From Rhizobium sp. Root274 (lineage in GTDB: Bacteria; Pseudomonadota; Alphaproteobacteria; Rhizobiales; Rhizobiaceae), in assembly GCF_001429245.1 (NCBI RefSeq), contig NZ_LMJE01000001.1:1248309-1312308 (forward strand): DNA of 64,000 nucleotides, given 5' to 3'. Shown here one piece after another: positions 9,039 through 17,593 of this stretch. A model generated the notes under the pieces. That model saw only the letters and a list, made by a program, of their open reading frames with translations. It was not told the DNA's origin and did not search any database. A program made the translations under genes and the position numbers. Positions within the stretch are counted from its first letter, which is position 1. Every line of letters begins with the position of its first letter.

Positions 9039-9953
9039 GTGACGATCTATCTGCCGATCGCCGAGTTGTCGGTCAATATCTTCATCATCCTCGGCATGGG
9101 TGCGGCTGTCGGCTTCCTCTCGGGCATGTTCGGGGTCGGTGGCGGCTTCCTGATCACACCTCTCCTGATCTTCTACAACATCCCGCCCGTCGTTGCGGTT
9201 GCGACCGGTGCGAACCAAGTCGTGGCGTCCTCCGTCTCCGGTGCCATCACCCATTTCCGACGTGGCTCGCTCGACATGAAGCTCGGCACGATGCTTTTGA
9301 TCGGCGGTCTGACGGGAGCAACCGTCGGTGTGTGGATCTTTTCCTGGCTGCGCCGCCTGGGGCAACTCGATCTGATCATCTCGCTGCTTTACGTGGTCCT
9401 CCTCGGCACAGTCGGCAGCTTGATGCTGTCGGAAAGCCTCAGGGCGATGCGCCGCAGCGCGGGCAATACCTCGGCAACCGTAAAGCGCCCCGGTGAACAC
9501 AACTGGGTGCACCGTCTCCCGTTCAAGATGCGTTTCAAGAAGTCGAAAGTCTATCTCAGCGTCATTCCCGTCCTGCTGCTGGGCTTTGCGATCGGAATCC
9601 TGACGCCGATGGGTATCGGCGGCGGCTTCATCATGGTGCCGGCTATGATCTATCTCTTGCGCATCCCGACCAACGTGGTCGTAGGTACGTCTCTCTTCCA
9701 GGTCATTTTTACCACCGCCTACACCACGATCGTGCAGGCGGTGACAAGTTATTCGGTCGATATCGTGCTCGCCTTCGTCCTGATGGTCGCGAGCGTCATC
9801 GGGGCGCAATACGGCGTGCGCGTGGGGCAAAAGCTGCGCGGCGAACAATTGCGGGCACTTCTTGCTCTGCTGGTGCTCGCGGTCGGCGTTCGCCTGGCCA
9901 TCGAGCTCATCGTGCCCCCCGACGACATCTATTCGATCGTGATCGGGGGCTGA
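9039..9953 (+). CDS. TauE/SafE-family membrane transporter (sulfite/anion exporter type)
   Basis: The 304-residue protein is almost entirely hydrophobic. It has the two glycine-rich repeats typical of TauE/SafE (DUF81) permeases, GFLSGMFGVGGGFLITPLL near residue 30 and GILTPMGIGGGFIMVPAMIY near 190, one in each half. The family moves small anions such as sulfite or sulfonates across the inner membrane; the actual substrate is unknown. The start is a GTG at 9039 after TGAGGT. The next gene begins one base after this stop, so the two are translationally coupled. Pairing with a TIGR02186 protein is common in alphaproteobacteria and suggests a joint function. Confidence 0.88.
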   Translation: MTIYLPIAELSVNIFIILGMGAAVGFLSGMFGVGGGFLITPLLIFYNIPPVVAVATGANQVVASSVSGAITHFRRGSLDMKLGTMLLIGGLTGATVGVWIFSWLRRLGQLDLIISLLYVVLLGTVGSLMLSESLRAMRRSAGNTSATVKRPGEHNWVHRLPFKMRFKKSKVYLSVIPVLLLGFAIGILTPMGIGGGFIMVPAMIYLLRIPTNVVVGTSLFQVIFTTAYTTIVQAVTSYSVDIVLAFVLMVASVIGAQYGVRVGQKLRGEQLRALLALLVLAVGVRLAIELIVPPDDIYSIVIGG

Positions 9954-9954
9954 G

Positions 9955-10764
9955 ATGATCATTCGCCTCCCGACCTTCGTATCCGCGCTGCTGATCTCCC
10001 TGCTCACCGCATTGCCGGTTGCCGCCCAGGATCCGCTCGCGCTGGATTTCACGGGCAAAGAAAGCCTCGACATCGGCACCTCGACGAGCGAAATCGCGAT
10101 CACCTCGGATTTCTCCGGCGCCGACCTCACCATTTTCGGGGCGCTCGCCAATACCGACCAGTTGCTGCTCGCCATCGGTCAATACGATGTGGTGGTGACG
10201 CTGGAAGGGCCGCGCGACTGGACAACCGTGCGCCGGAAAGAGCGGCTGTTCGGCATCTGGGTCAACCGGACCTCTATGACCTTCGAGCAGATGCCGATCT
10301 CCTATTCCTTGGCCAGCACCCGGCCGGTCGAGCAGATTTCGGTTGCACGCGAGCTGACCTCCCGCAATATCGGCATCGATCATCTGGCACTCACACCGAC
10401 CGGCTACATCACCACAGCCGCCAATCTTGCCGAGTTTCGCGATGCATTCCGTCGCCTGAAGCAGAGCCAGGGCCTCTACCAGCGCGACACGAACGGCGTC
10501 CGCTTCGTCTCCTCCAGCCTGTTCAAGGCGACGCTGCGCCTGCCTGCCAACATTCCGGATGGGGTGCACATGGTGCATGCCTATCTGTTCAAGTCAGGCG
10601 AGTTTATTGCGGAAAAGGAATTGCCGCTTCGCGTGATCAAGACCGGTCTGGAAGAAGCGATCACTGAAGCTGCTCATGAGCAGCCGCTCGTCTACGGCCT
10701 GTTTGCCGTCCTGATCGCGCTGATCACAGGTTGGCTGGCGAGTCTGGTCTTCCGGAAGGATTAA
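9955..10764 (+). CDS. TIGR02186-family membrane-anchored periplasmic protein
   Basis: The 269-residue protein starts with a signal sequence (MIIRLPTFVSALLISLLTAL, then PVAAQ) and ends with one membrane helix near residues 243-263 (VYGLFAVLIALITGWLASLV), followed by a short basic tail. The body should therefore lie in the periplasm. The beta-rich middle (SDFSGADLTIFGALANT, then VVVTLEGP) matches my recollection of the uncharacterised TIGR02186 family. It is coupled to the TauE/SafE gene (stop TGA, one base, ATG), so it may assist that transporter. No enzymatic motif is visible. It converges with pdeM, whose stop lies five bases beyond. Confidence 0.75.
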   Translation: MIIRLPTFVSALLISLLTALPVAAQDPLALDFTGKESLDIGTSTSEIAITSDFSGADLTIFGALANTDQLLLAIGQYDVVVTLEGPRDWTTVRRKERLFGIWVNRTSMTFEQMPISYSLASTRPVEQISVARELTSRNIGIDHLALTPTGYITTAANLAEFRDAFRRLKQSQGLYQRDTNGVRFVSSSLFKATLRLPANIPDGVHMVHAYLFKSGEFIAEKELPLRVIKTGLEEAITEAAHEQPLVYGLFAVLIALITGWLASLVFRKD

Positions 10765-10768
10765 GGGC

Positions 10769-11494
10769 TCAGCCCAGCAGATTGCCGTAGCGCACGGAAT
10801 AGATCCGGTCGCGACCGATCAGGTGGGCGATCAGGTCGGTGCGGGCGAACAGACCGGTGAAGGCCTTGTGGCGCAGGTCGAGGCCGCCGGTCGTTACCCC
10901 GAAGGATGGCATCACCATACGACTGCCATCGGTTGCGAAACACGGCCGCCGCACGGATTTTTCCCGGCGCCGAACGGTCGCCGAAGGATGCAGGTGACCG
11001 GCCACCTCGCCCCTGCCGTGGGCGAGCGAGGGTTCGTGACGAAAGGTGAGACCGGCAAGCGCGATCTCGTCGGCCGAAATCCCGGGCAGTCCGGTCGTGC
11101 CATCAGGATCGTGGTTACCGTTGATCCAAATAAGATCGCGGCCATGGGCCAGCGCCAGGATCATTTCGCGGAACTGCAGAGGCATCAGGGCCGAGCCGAC
11201 CCGGTCGTGGAAATTGTCGCCGAGGCTGATCACTGTCTTCGGCTGATAGCGCGCAACAACGGCTTCAAGCATTCGCAGGGTTGCCAGCGTATCGTAGGGC
11301 GGCAGAAGCTGGCCACGACGGGCAAAGGCCGCACCCTTTTCCAGATGCAGATCGGAGACGACGAGGGTGTCCTGATCCGGCAGGTAAAGCGCACCCGTCA
11401 GGTCGCACACAGCGGCAACGCCGCAGAGTGCGATCTCCGTCGCGATAAGGGTGGTGTCAGGTGGCGAAAGCCGCCGTGCAGTCATGCTCGTCAT
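10769..11494 (-). CDS. pdeM: Ligase-associated DNA damage response endonuclease PdeM
   Basis: This 241-residue protein is a calcineurin-type metallophosphoesterase. The metal-binding motifs appear in order: VSDLHLEKG, SLGDNFHDR, INGNHDP and VAGHLHP. The first block and the conserved region LPDQDTLVVSDLHLEKG fit the PdeM family, found with a helicase, an exonuclease and an ATP-dependent DNA ligase in bacterial repair clusters. The helicase is directly upstream on the same strand (48-base gap). The ligase and exonuclease are not next to it. A second in-frame ATG at 11485 is an alternative start. Confidence 0.88.
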   Translation of the reverse strand: MTSMTARRLSPPDTTLIATEIALCGVAAVCDLTGALYLPDQDTLVVSDLHLEKGAAFARRGQLLPPYDTLATLRMLEAVVARYQPKTVISLGDNFHDRVGSALMPLQFREMILALAHGRDLIWINGNHDPDGTTGLPGISADEIALAGLTFRHEPSLAHGRGEVAGHLHPSATVRRREKSVRRPCFATDGSRMVMPSFGVTTGGLDLRHKAFTGLFARTDLIAHLIGRDRIYSVRYGNLLG

Positions 11495-11542
11495 GCGTCA
11501 GTCCTGCCGTTTCCGGCGTTTCATCCTTCGGGTGCCCCGATA

Positions 11543-14050
11543 TCAGGCCATGGCCTCGGAGATCAGGTCCTCGGCCGCCATGGACAGCACATGTTCCTGC
11601 GCCTCACCCGCCACCGTTTCCTTGCCGATTTCCAGCATAACCGGCACGGCAAGCGGCGAGATGTGGTCCAGCCGCTTGTGCAGGATGTGGCCCTTGATTC
11701 GCTCCAGCATATCGGCAAGTCGGGCGATGTCCAAAAGTCCTGCGGCGGCATCCTGTCGCGTCGCCTGCATCAGGATGTGGTCCGGCTCGTGGCTGCGCAG
11801 CACGTCATAGATAAGATCGGCCGAGACCGTCACCTGCCGACCGGACTTTTCCTTGCCCGGATGGCGCTTTTCGATCAAGCCGGCGATCACGGCGCAGGTG
11901 CGGAAGGTGCGCTTCAGCATCCAGCTCTCATCGAGCCAGGCTTCGAGATCGTCGCCCAGCATATCCTGATCGAACAGGTCGGAGAGACTGAGGACACCAC
12001 GGGCAACGCGCGAGCCCATGTCTTCGAGCGCCCAGATGGCCAGCGCATAATCGGTGGCGACGAAGCCCAGCGGCTTTGCCCCCATGCGCTCCAGACGCCG
12101 GGTCAGGAGCATGCCCAGCGTCTGGTGAGCCAGCCTGCCCTCGAAGGCATAGATGACCATGTAGAAGCGCTCGCCGCGCGGGAAGGTCTCGATCAGCAGG
12201 TCGCCGCGCTTCGGCAGCACGGATTTTTCCTCTTGCAGCGACAACCAGTCACGCACCTGGTCCGGCAGGCTGGTGCGGCGGGCGGGATCGTCGAGCATGG
12301 CGCGGACCTGGTCGGCGAGATAGGTTGAGAGGGGGAACTTGCCGCCGGCATAGGCGGGGATCTTCGGATCCTGCGAGAAGGCGTTGGAGACGAGACACTC
12401 GTTGTCGCGGATGCCTTCAAAGCGCAGCACCTTTCCGGAGAACAGGAAGGTATCGCCCTGGGTCAACTGCTCGAAGAAGTATTCTTCGACCTTGCCCAAA
12501 GTCATGCCGCCCCGGCCGATCGAGCCGAGGTGATTGCGCTTCACCAGCCGCACGTTCAGCATGGGCATTTCGACGATCGTGCCGAGGTTGAGACGATATT
12601 GCTGCGCTACCTGCGGGTTGGAGACACGCCAGAGGCCCTCCTTCGTTTTCCGAATCCGGGCGTAGCGCTCATAGGTCCGGAGGGCATAGCCGCCGGTTGC
12701 GACGAAATCGATGATGCGGGCAAAGGTTTCTCGGGGAAGCGCTGAATAAGGCAGCGCGCTCACCACCTCGACGTATAGGTCGTCTTCATCGAAGGGGCCG
12801 GCACAGGCCATGCCGAGCACATGCTGGGCGAGCACGTCGAGCGAACCCTCGCCCACCGGCGGCGTGTCCTGCGCGCCGAGATAATTAGCGTCGAGGGCCG
12901 CCTGGCATTCCATGACCTCGAAGCGGTTGGCGGGCACAAGAATGGCGCGGGACGGCTCGTCCATACGGTGATTGGCACGACCGATGCGCTGGGCAAGCCT
13001 TGAGGCGCCCTTCGGTGCCCCCACATGGACGACAAGATCAACATCACCCCAGTCGATGCCGAGATCGAGCGTCGATGTGGCGACCACGGCGCGCAATTTG
13101 TTCTCGGCCATCGCCGCTTCGACCTTCCGTCGCTGCGAGACGTCGAGCGAGCCGTGATGGAGCGCGATCGGCAGATTATCGTCATTGACCGTCCAAAGTT
13201 CCTGGAACAGCATCTCGGCCTGAGAGCGCGTGTTGACGAAGAGCAGTGTGGTCTGGAAGTCCTTCAGGACGTTGTAGACATCGGGGATGGCATAACGGGC
13301 GGAATGGCCCGACCAGGGAATGCGCTCCTCGGTTTGCAGAATGGTGATGTTGGGCCTTGCCCCGCCTTCGACGGTAATCACACCGGATGCAGCTTCTTCG
13401 TCCATTCGCTGGCCGACCAGCCAGCGGCGCAAGTCCATCGGTTGCGCGACCGTGGCAGAGAGGCCTATGGTCTTCACATCCGGGGCGAGGCGCCTGAGGC
13501 GGGCAAGGCCCAGCGAGAGAAGATGCCCGCGCTTCGAGGTCACCAGCGAATGCAGCTCGTCGAAGATGACATAGCGCAGGTCCTTGAAGAACCTGATGGC
13601 ATCGGAATGGGACAGAAGCAGCGCCAGTTGCTCCGGCGTGGTCAGCAGGATGTCGGGCGGGTTCAGCTTCTGCCGCTGGCGTTTGCCAGCCGGAGTATCG
13701 CCGGTCCGGTTTTCGATGGTGATCGGCAGCCCCATCTCTGTGACGGGCTTCATCAGGTTGCGCTCGATATCGACCGCGAGCGCCTTGAGCGGCGAGATGT
13801 AGAGCGTGTGGATGCCGGTGAAGGCCTCGCCCGGCTTCTTAGCGCCGCGCTCGGTGAGGTCCGTCAAGGCTGGCAGGAAACCCGCCAGCGTCTTGCCCGC
13901 ACCTGTCGGCGCGATCAGCAGAAGGCTCTCACCCGCCCTCGCCCGCGCCAGCAGCTCCATCTGATGCGCGCGCGGGCGCCATCCTTTTTCGCCGAACCAG
14001 CGAAGGAAGGGGGCAGGCAGCAGCGAGAGATCGGAATCAGATGTGTTCAC
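11543..14050 (-). CDS. Ligase-associated DEXH-box helicase (Lhr-like)
   Basis: From a GTG at 14050 the protein has 835 residues. Superfamily 2 helicase motifs are complete: Walker A in LLIAPTGAGKTLAG, DELHSL (motif II), LSATVAQP (motif III), HHGSLDVSQRRKVE (motif IV region), VVATSTLDLGIDWGDVD (motif V) and LAQRIGRANHRM (motif VI). The long C-terminal region, including a winged-helix/DUF1998-like Lhr core, fits the TIGR04121 family. It probably unwinds or remodels nucleic acid during repair with PdeM. The frame extends to 14143, but the opening NTSDSDLSLLPAPFLRWF resembles the family N-terminus, so the GTG is preferred. The ribosome site is weak. Confidence 0.88.
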   Translation of the reverse strand: MNTSDSDLSLLPAPFLRWFGEKGWRPRAHQMELLARARAGESLLLIAPTGAGKTLAGFLPALTDLTERGAKKPGEAFTGIHTLYISPLKALAVDIERNLMKPVTEMGLPITIENRTGDTPAGKRQRQKLNPPDILLTTPEQLALLLSHSDAIRFFKDLRYVIFDELHSLVTSKRGHLLSLGLARLRRLAPDVKTIGLSATVAQPMDLRRWLVGQRMDEEAASGVITVEGGARPNITILQTEERIPWSGHSARYAIPDVYNVLKDFQTTLLFVNTRSQAEMLFQELWTVNDDNLPIALHHGSLDVSQRRKVEAAMAENKLRAVVATSTLDLGIDWGDVDLVVHVGAPKGASRLAQRIGRANHRMDEPSRAILVPANRFEVMECQAALDANYLGAQDTPPVGEGSLDVLAQHVLGMACAGPFDEDDLYVEVVSALPYSALPRETFARIIDFVATGGYALRTYERYARIRKTKEGLWRVSNPQVAQQYRLNLGTIVEMPMLNVRLVKRNHLGSIGRGGMTLGKVEEYFFEQLTQGDTFLFSGKVLRFEGIRDNECLVSNAFSQDPKIPAYAGGKFPLSTYLADQVRAMLDDPARRTSLPDQVRDWLSLQEEKSVLPKRGDLLIETFPRGERFYMVIYAFEGRLAHQTLGMLLTRRLERMGAKPLGFVATDYALAIWALEDMGSRVARGVLSLSDLFDQDMLGDDLEAWLDESWMLKRTFRTCAVIAGLIEKRHPGKEKSGRQVTVSADLIYDVLRSHEPDHILMQATRQDAAAGLLDIARLADMLERIKGHILHKRLDHISPLAVPVMLEIGKETVAGEAQEHVLSMAAEDLISEAMA

Positions 14051-14103
14051 TGCGCCAAGGTAGTGGACGGGAGCGGAAAGAGAAGAGGCAGGTAGCCGAC
14101 AGT

Positions 14104-14931
14104 CTATCTCGGCTCTCGCTTCTGGCTGTCGCGCAGGACCCATACGGCCCAGAGACCTGCGACCATGACAACTGTCGAGATGACTGCAGGCGCCAACTCG
14201 CCGCCGGCTGGGGTCGCCACGGCGAAATTATAGGCGGTGTGCCAAAGGGCGCAAACGAGGATGGAGCGCTCAAAGGTTAGATACAGCCAGGATAGAACGA
14301 AAGCGCCGAGCAGGAGCCCTATGGCCCAACCGAGGAGAGCGGGACCGATCATCTCCGCCATATTGCGGTGAACGAAGAACAAGGGGAGATGCCAGAAGAG
14401 CCAGAGCAGAGCGACCCAGAGGGTCGCCCTTTGCGCCGAACGCTCTGCCAGCAGCCGCTCAAAAGCGTATCCCCGCCAGCCGACTTCTTCTCCAAAACCA
14501 TTGAGGAGTAGGACTAGAATGATCGACATCCACCATCCGGTGGTCGACGGTACACCGGGATAGTCGAAAAACGCGTTCACCGGCGGCCAACCCTCGCCTT
14601 TGGCGTGGCCAATGAGGATCGTAACGGCGAGCAGCACGAGCGGCAATAGGATGAGCCCAAGCGCAAGCCAGGGGCGGCTCGGTATGCGCAGACCTCTGCG
14701 AAACAGATCCCGAAGGCCTGCCCTGCCCTCAAAGACCGCGGTGGAGACAACAGCTCCGACCAGCGGCCCGGCCAGTCCCGGAAGATGCGACGCGGATGAA
14801 CCCGGCTCCACCATCTGACCGCTGAAAAACATCCAGCCCCACCAGCTCCAGGAGACGCCGAGCGTCACGCCGTAAAAGGTGGCGAGACGACGTCGGAGAG
14901 AGGCGGGTCTCGAGAGATCTGCGGCGACCAA
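14104..14931 (-). CDS. CPBP-family intramembrane glutamic endopeptidase (CAAX protease-like)
   Basis: The protein has about 275 residues with multiple membrane segments. It carries the CPBP/Abi motifs: EEVGWRGYAFERLL (EExxxR), FWHLPLFF and HTAYNFAV. These supply the glutamate and histidines of the intramembrane protease site. No ATG or GTG lies near the expected N-terminus. A TTG at 14931, six bases after the yitT stop and preceded by TAAGGTAA overlapping that stop, is the best start and implies translational coupling. The same frame runs to 15639 antisense-free, but that part overlaps yitT in another frame and is not real. The substrate is unknown. Confidence 0.8.
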   Translation of the reverse strand: MVAADLSRPASLRRRLATFYGVTLGVSWSWWGWMFFSGQMVEPGSSASHLPGLAGPLVGAVVSTAVFEGRAGLRDLFRRGLRIPSRPWLALGLILLPLVLLAVTILIGHAKGEGWPPVNAFFDYPGVPSTTGWWMSIILVLLLNGFGEEVGWRGYAFERLLAERSAQRATLWVALLWLFWHLPLFFVHRNMAEMIGPALLGWAIGLLLGAFVLSWLYLTFERSILVCALWHTAYNFAVATPAGGELAPAVISTVVMVAGLWAVWVLRDSQKREPR

Positions 14932-14936
14932 GAGTG

Positions 14937-15575
14937 TTACCTTAGCGCGATGTACCGATCCGAGCGGTGGTTGATGGCGAGAAACAGGTTCAACACCACC
15001 GCTCCAATGACAGAATAGAGCACCACGCCCGGGCTGACCACGGCGAAGGCAAGCACCATGACACAGAGGTCGAAGGCAAGCTGCACGAGGCCGGCGCGGA
15101 TGCCGAAACGGTCCTGAATGTAGACGGCAAGAATACCGATACCGCCGAGGCTGGCGCGATGGCGGTAAAGCGCCAGCAGCCCGAAGCCGAGCAACAAACC
15201 GCCCAGCACCGCGGCCCAGACGGGAGCAATGCTTTCGATCACCAGAAAGCGGCTTTCGATTTCGACGAGGAAGGACGTGAGCCCGATAGCGAGGAAGGTC
15301 TTGATGGTGAAATCGAGACCGACGCGGCGGAAGGACAGGATGTAGAAGGGCAGGTTGAGCAGGAAGAAGAGCAGACCGAAGCTCCAGCCGCTCCAGTAAT
15401 GCAACACGAAGGCGAGGCCGGCCATGCCGCCGGTCAGGAGCCCGACCTTGGCGAGGAAATAGAGGCCAAGGGCGGCGATCAGGCTGCCGGCTACGAGGCC
15501 CTGCAGATCTTCCGCCGGGCTGTGGCGGGTCGGGTTGGAATTCCAGATGCCCAGCATGCTCGTCATTTGCGCCAT
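14937..15575 (-). CDS. YitT-family membrane protein
   Basis: This 212-residue protein has five to six hydrophobic helices. It opens with a loop ending GLVAGSLIAALGLYFLAKVGLLTGGMAGLAFVL, the glycine-rich repeat of the YitT/DUF161 family, here without the usual cytoplasmic DUF2179 domain. Function is unknown; some family members are proposed transporters. The ATG at 15575 follows GGAGAGATGTG; the frame continues to 15611 without a ribosome site. The downstream CPBP gene starts just after its stop. The upstream neighbour on the right, a methyltransferase, is separated by 118 bases. Confidence 0.82.
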   Translation of the reverse strand: MAQMTSMLGIWNSNPTRHSPAEDLQGLVAGSLIAALGLYFLAKVGLLTGGMAGLAFVLHYWSGWSFGLLFFLLNLPFYILSFRRVGLDFTIKTFLAIGLTSFLVEIESRFLVIESIAPVWAAVLGGLLLGFGLLALYRHRASLGGIGILAVYIQDRFGIRAGLVQLAFDLCVMVLAFAVVSPGVVLYSVIGAVVLNLFLAINHRSDRYIALR

Positions 15576-15693
15576 CACATCTCTCCAGAAACCGGTGGCC
15601 TCCCGAGACAAATGCTACGCGAGAATCGGCGATCCGCAAGAGCGATGGGTCAGGAAAGCTGACCTATCGATGAAATCGCAACAAAGCTGCTTT

Positions 15694-16632
15694 TCAGGGC
15701 CTTCTCAACGCAAGAAACAGGATGCCGGAGACCGGTTTGCCGCCATCCATGCGAATGGTGGTTCGGCGCAGTGTGATCAGTTCGAAGCCGGCTTCCGCCA
15801 GACCCGCACGGACATGGGCCTCGGTGTGGGCATAACGCAGGCTCGGAGCGAGGAGAAAGCCGTCACCCTCCCCGGCATCCTCGACCGAGAAGGCGAAGAG
15901 GCCGCCAGATCTTGTAAGGCTTGCCGCCAGGGAAAACGCGTTGCCGAGGTCACCCAGATACATCAGCACATCTGCCGCTGAAACGAGGTCGGCCCGGGCT
16001 GCCCGGAGCCCATCGGCGAAGAGGCCCGATACCGTGGCCTCGAGCGACAGGTCAGCCTTATCAAGAAGATCGTAGAGATGCTTCTCACCGGCCTTGGCCA
16101 GCATGTTCACCGAGAGATCGAAACCCTCAAGCCGGTCCGTGCGCTCGCGGATCTCGGCACCGAAGAGGCCCGTGCCACAGCCGAGGTCGACCGTCGTCTC
16201 GAACCTATCCGGATGATGCTCCGCGACAAGTGCGGCAAGCTTTGCCGGAACCGTATAGTCGAGGCGCTCGACCAGAGCCTTGTCGAAACGGTCTGCGTAG
16301 TCATCAAACAGAGCTTCGACATAGGCGCTCGGCGGCGCATCGGGGACTTCCTCAGCGCCGAGCAGCGCCAGTTTCAGACGGGCCCCGAAGAGATCTTCAG
16401 CATCCCGCTCCAGCACCTTGCGCAAGGCGACAACGGCCTTCTCCTTGGCGCCGACCTTTTCCGCATAATCCGCGAGCCGCACGAGACCCGCCGTCCAATC
16501 CGGTGCCAGTTCCAGCGCCTGCTCCATCAGCTCGACGGCTGCCTCATGTTCGCCATTGTCGGCGAGCATGCGGGCATAATCGGCGCGGCGATCGGCGATG
16601 ACGTCGCCGGACGAGAACTGCGTGGGATGCAT
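15694..16632 (-). CDS. TPR-containing class I SAM-dependent methyltransferase
   Basis: The 312-residue protein begins with two to three TPR-like helices (residues ~12-95, HEAAVELMEQALELAPDW). A methyltransferase domain follows, starting near YVEALFDDYADRFD, with the SAM-binding motif VDLGCGTGLFG near residue 150. The family DFDxYA-type start plus TPRs resembles trans-aconitate/NNMT-like predicted methyltransferases of alphaproteobacteria. The substrate is not evident. It is transcribed alone, divergent from the small membrane protein at 16788. Confidence 0.82.
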   Translation of the reverse strand: MHPTQFSSGDVIADRRADYARMLADNGEHEAAVELMEQALELAPDWTAGLVRLADYAEKVGAKEKAVVALRKVLERDAEDLFGARLKLALLGAEEVPDAPPSAYVEALFDDYADRFDKALVERLDYTVPAKLAALVAEHHPDRFETTVDLGCGTGLFGAEIRERTDRLEGFDLSVNMLAKAGEKHLYDLLDKADLSLEATVSGLFADGLRAARADLVSAADVLMYLGDLGNAFSLAASLTRSGGLFAFSVEDAGEGDGFLLAPSLRYAHTEAHVRAGLAEAGFELITLRRTTIRMDGGKPVSGILFLALRRP

Positions 16633-16787
16633 CGGCTAAGGTCCTCAACGCCTTTTCCAACGCGGCCAAGGCGCGCGGTCTTGACCGATCAGCGGAAAAA
16701 ACTCAAGTCCTATCGGCAAGACCAGAGCCGGCGACTTGCATGGAAAGGGCGGTTCGCCCATATCTTCGCCAACAACAGGAGACAGGC

Positions 16788-17054
16788 ATGGCGGACGGTA
16801 TCAATCGATTTCTCGGCGACACACCCGGCAGGACGCTGGTCAAGCTGATCGTCGTTTCGCTGATCGTCGGCTTCGTCATGGCAATCTTCGGGCTTGAACC
16901 GATGGATCTGATCAACGGTGTCCGCTACTTCATCATCGATCTCTGGCACACGGGTTTCGATGCGTTGGGCCGGGTCGGGCAGTATTTCCTGATCGGCGCG
17001 ACGGTGGTCATCCCGGCCTTCATCATTCTGCGCCTGTTCGCCTCCCGGAACTGA
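16788..17054 (+). CDS. Small membrane protein, DUF6460-like
   Basis: This is an 88-residue protein with two membrane helices (about 18-36 and 62-82). The opening ADGINRFLGDTPGRTLVKL looks like the rhizobial DUF6460 group as I remember it. The ATG at 16788 follows AGGAGACAGGC. The next gene, a CAP lipoprotein, starts seven bases after its stop, so they are probably cotranscribed. No function is known. Confidence 0.72.
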   Translation: MADGINRFLGDTPGRTLVKLIVVSLIVGFVMAIFGLEPMDLINGVRYFIIDLWHTGFDALGRVGQYFLIGATVVIPAFIILRLFASRN

Positions 17055-17060
17055 TCCCTG

Positions 17061-17558
17061 ATGACACTCCCCTCCCTGCCGCGCAGGCGGCTGCTCCTGC
17101 TGTCCGCAGGCGGCTTTGCCGCCGCCATCGCCGGCTGCCGGACCACCGACGTTCTCACGCCCAACGACGGCCAGTCCCGGGTGGAGACGACGGCTGCCCT
17201 TCCCATGGTCAACACGCTGCGGCAATCGCGCGGCCTCTCTTCGCTGAGCCGGAATGCGCAGGCGGAAATCGCCGCCGTCGCCCAGGCGAAACGCATGGCA
17301 CGGGCGGGCCAGATGTCACACCTGATCGGTTTCAACGACAGCTTTGCCGCGCGCATGAAGGGACATGGCGTACCCTTGCCGGCCGCCGAGAACATTGCCG
17401 CCGGCCAGGATACGGTGCAGCGCGCCGTCCAGGCCTGGATCGATTCGAAGCGCCACCTCGACAACATGCTGGGAAATTTCAACGGGCTCGGCGTCGCCGT
17501 CGCCTGGGATGCCTCTTCCGGTAACCGGCCTTATTGGGCCATGGTGCTGTCGGCCTGA
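17061..17558 (+). CDS. CAP/SCP-domain lipoprotein
   Basis: The 165-residue precursor has a lipoprotein signal: basic start LPRRRLLLLSAGGFAAAIAGC, with the lipobox ending in C26 and followed by RTT. The mature part is a CAP (SCP/PR1) domain, with the characteristic region RMARAGQMSHLIG (first His), the AENIAAG segment and the HLDNMLGNFNGLGVAVA block. Bacterial CAP proteins are extracytoplasmic and of uncertain function; some bind lipids. It follows the DUF6460-like gene and precedes a MATE exporter by 35 bases on the same strand. Confidence 0.85.
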   Translation: MTLPSLPRRRLLLLSAGGFAAAIAGCRTTDVLTPNDGQSRVETTAALPMVNTLRQSRGLSSLSRNAQAEIAAVAQAKRMARAGQMSHLIGFNDSFAARMKGHGVPLPAAENIAAGQDTVQRAVQAWIDSKRHLDNMLGNFNGLGVAVAWDASSGNRPYWAMVLSA

Positions 17559-17593
17559 GCGATTCTCCGCTCCGGTTCCCGCCGGAGCATCGC

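Noticed and set aside
14932-15639. Upstream extension of the CPBP gene to 15639
   Set aside because: It overlaps the yitT gene in another frame, is Arg/Pro-rich and lacks membrane features. A TTG at 14931 with a ribosome site is a better start.
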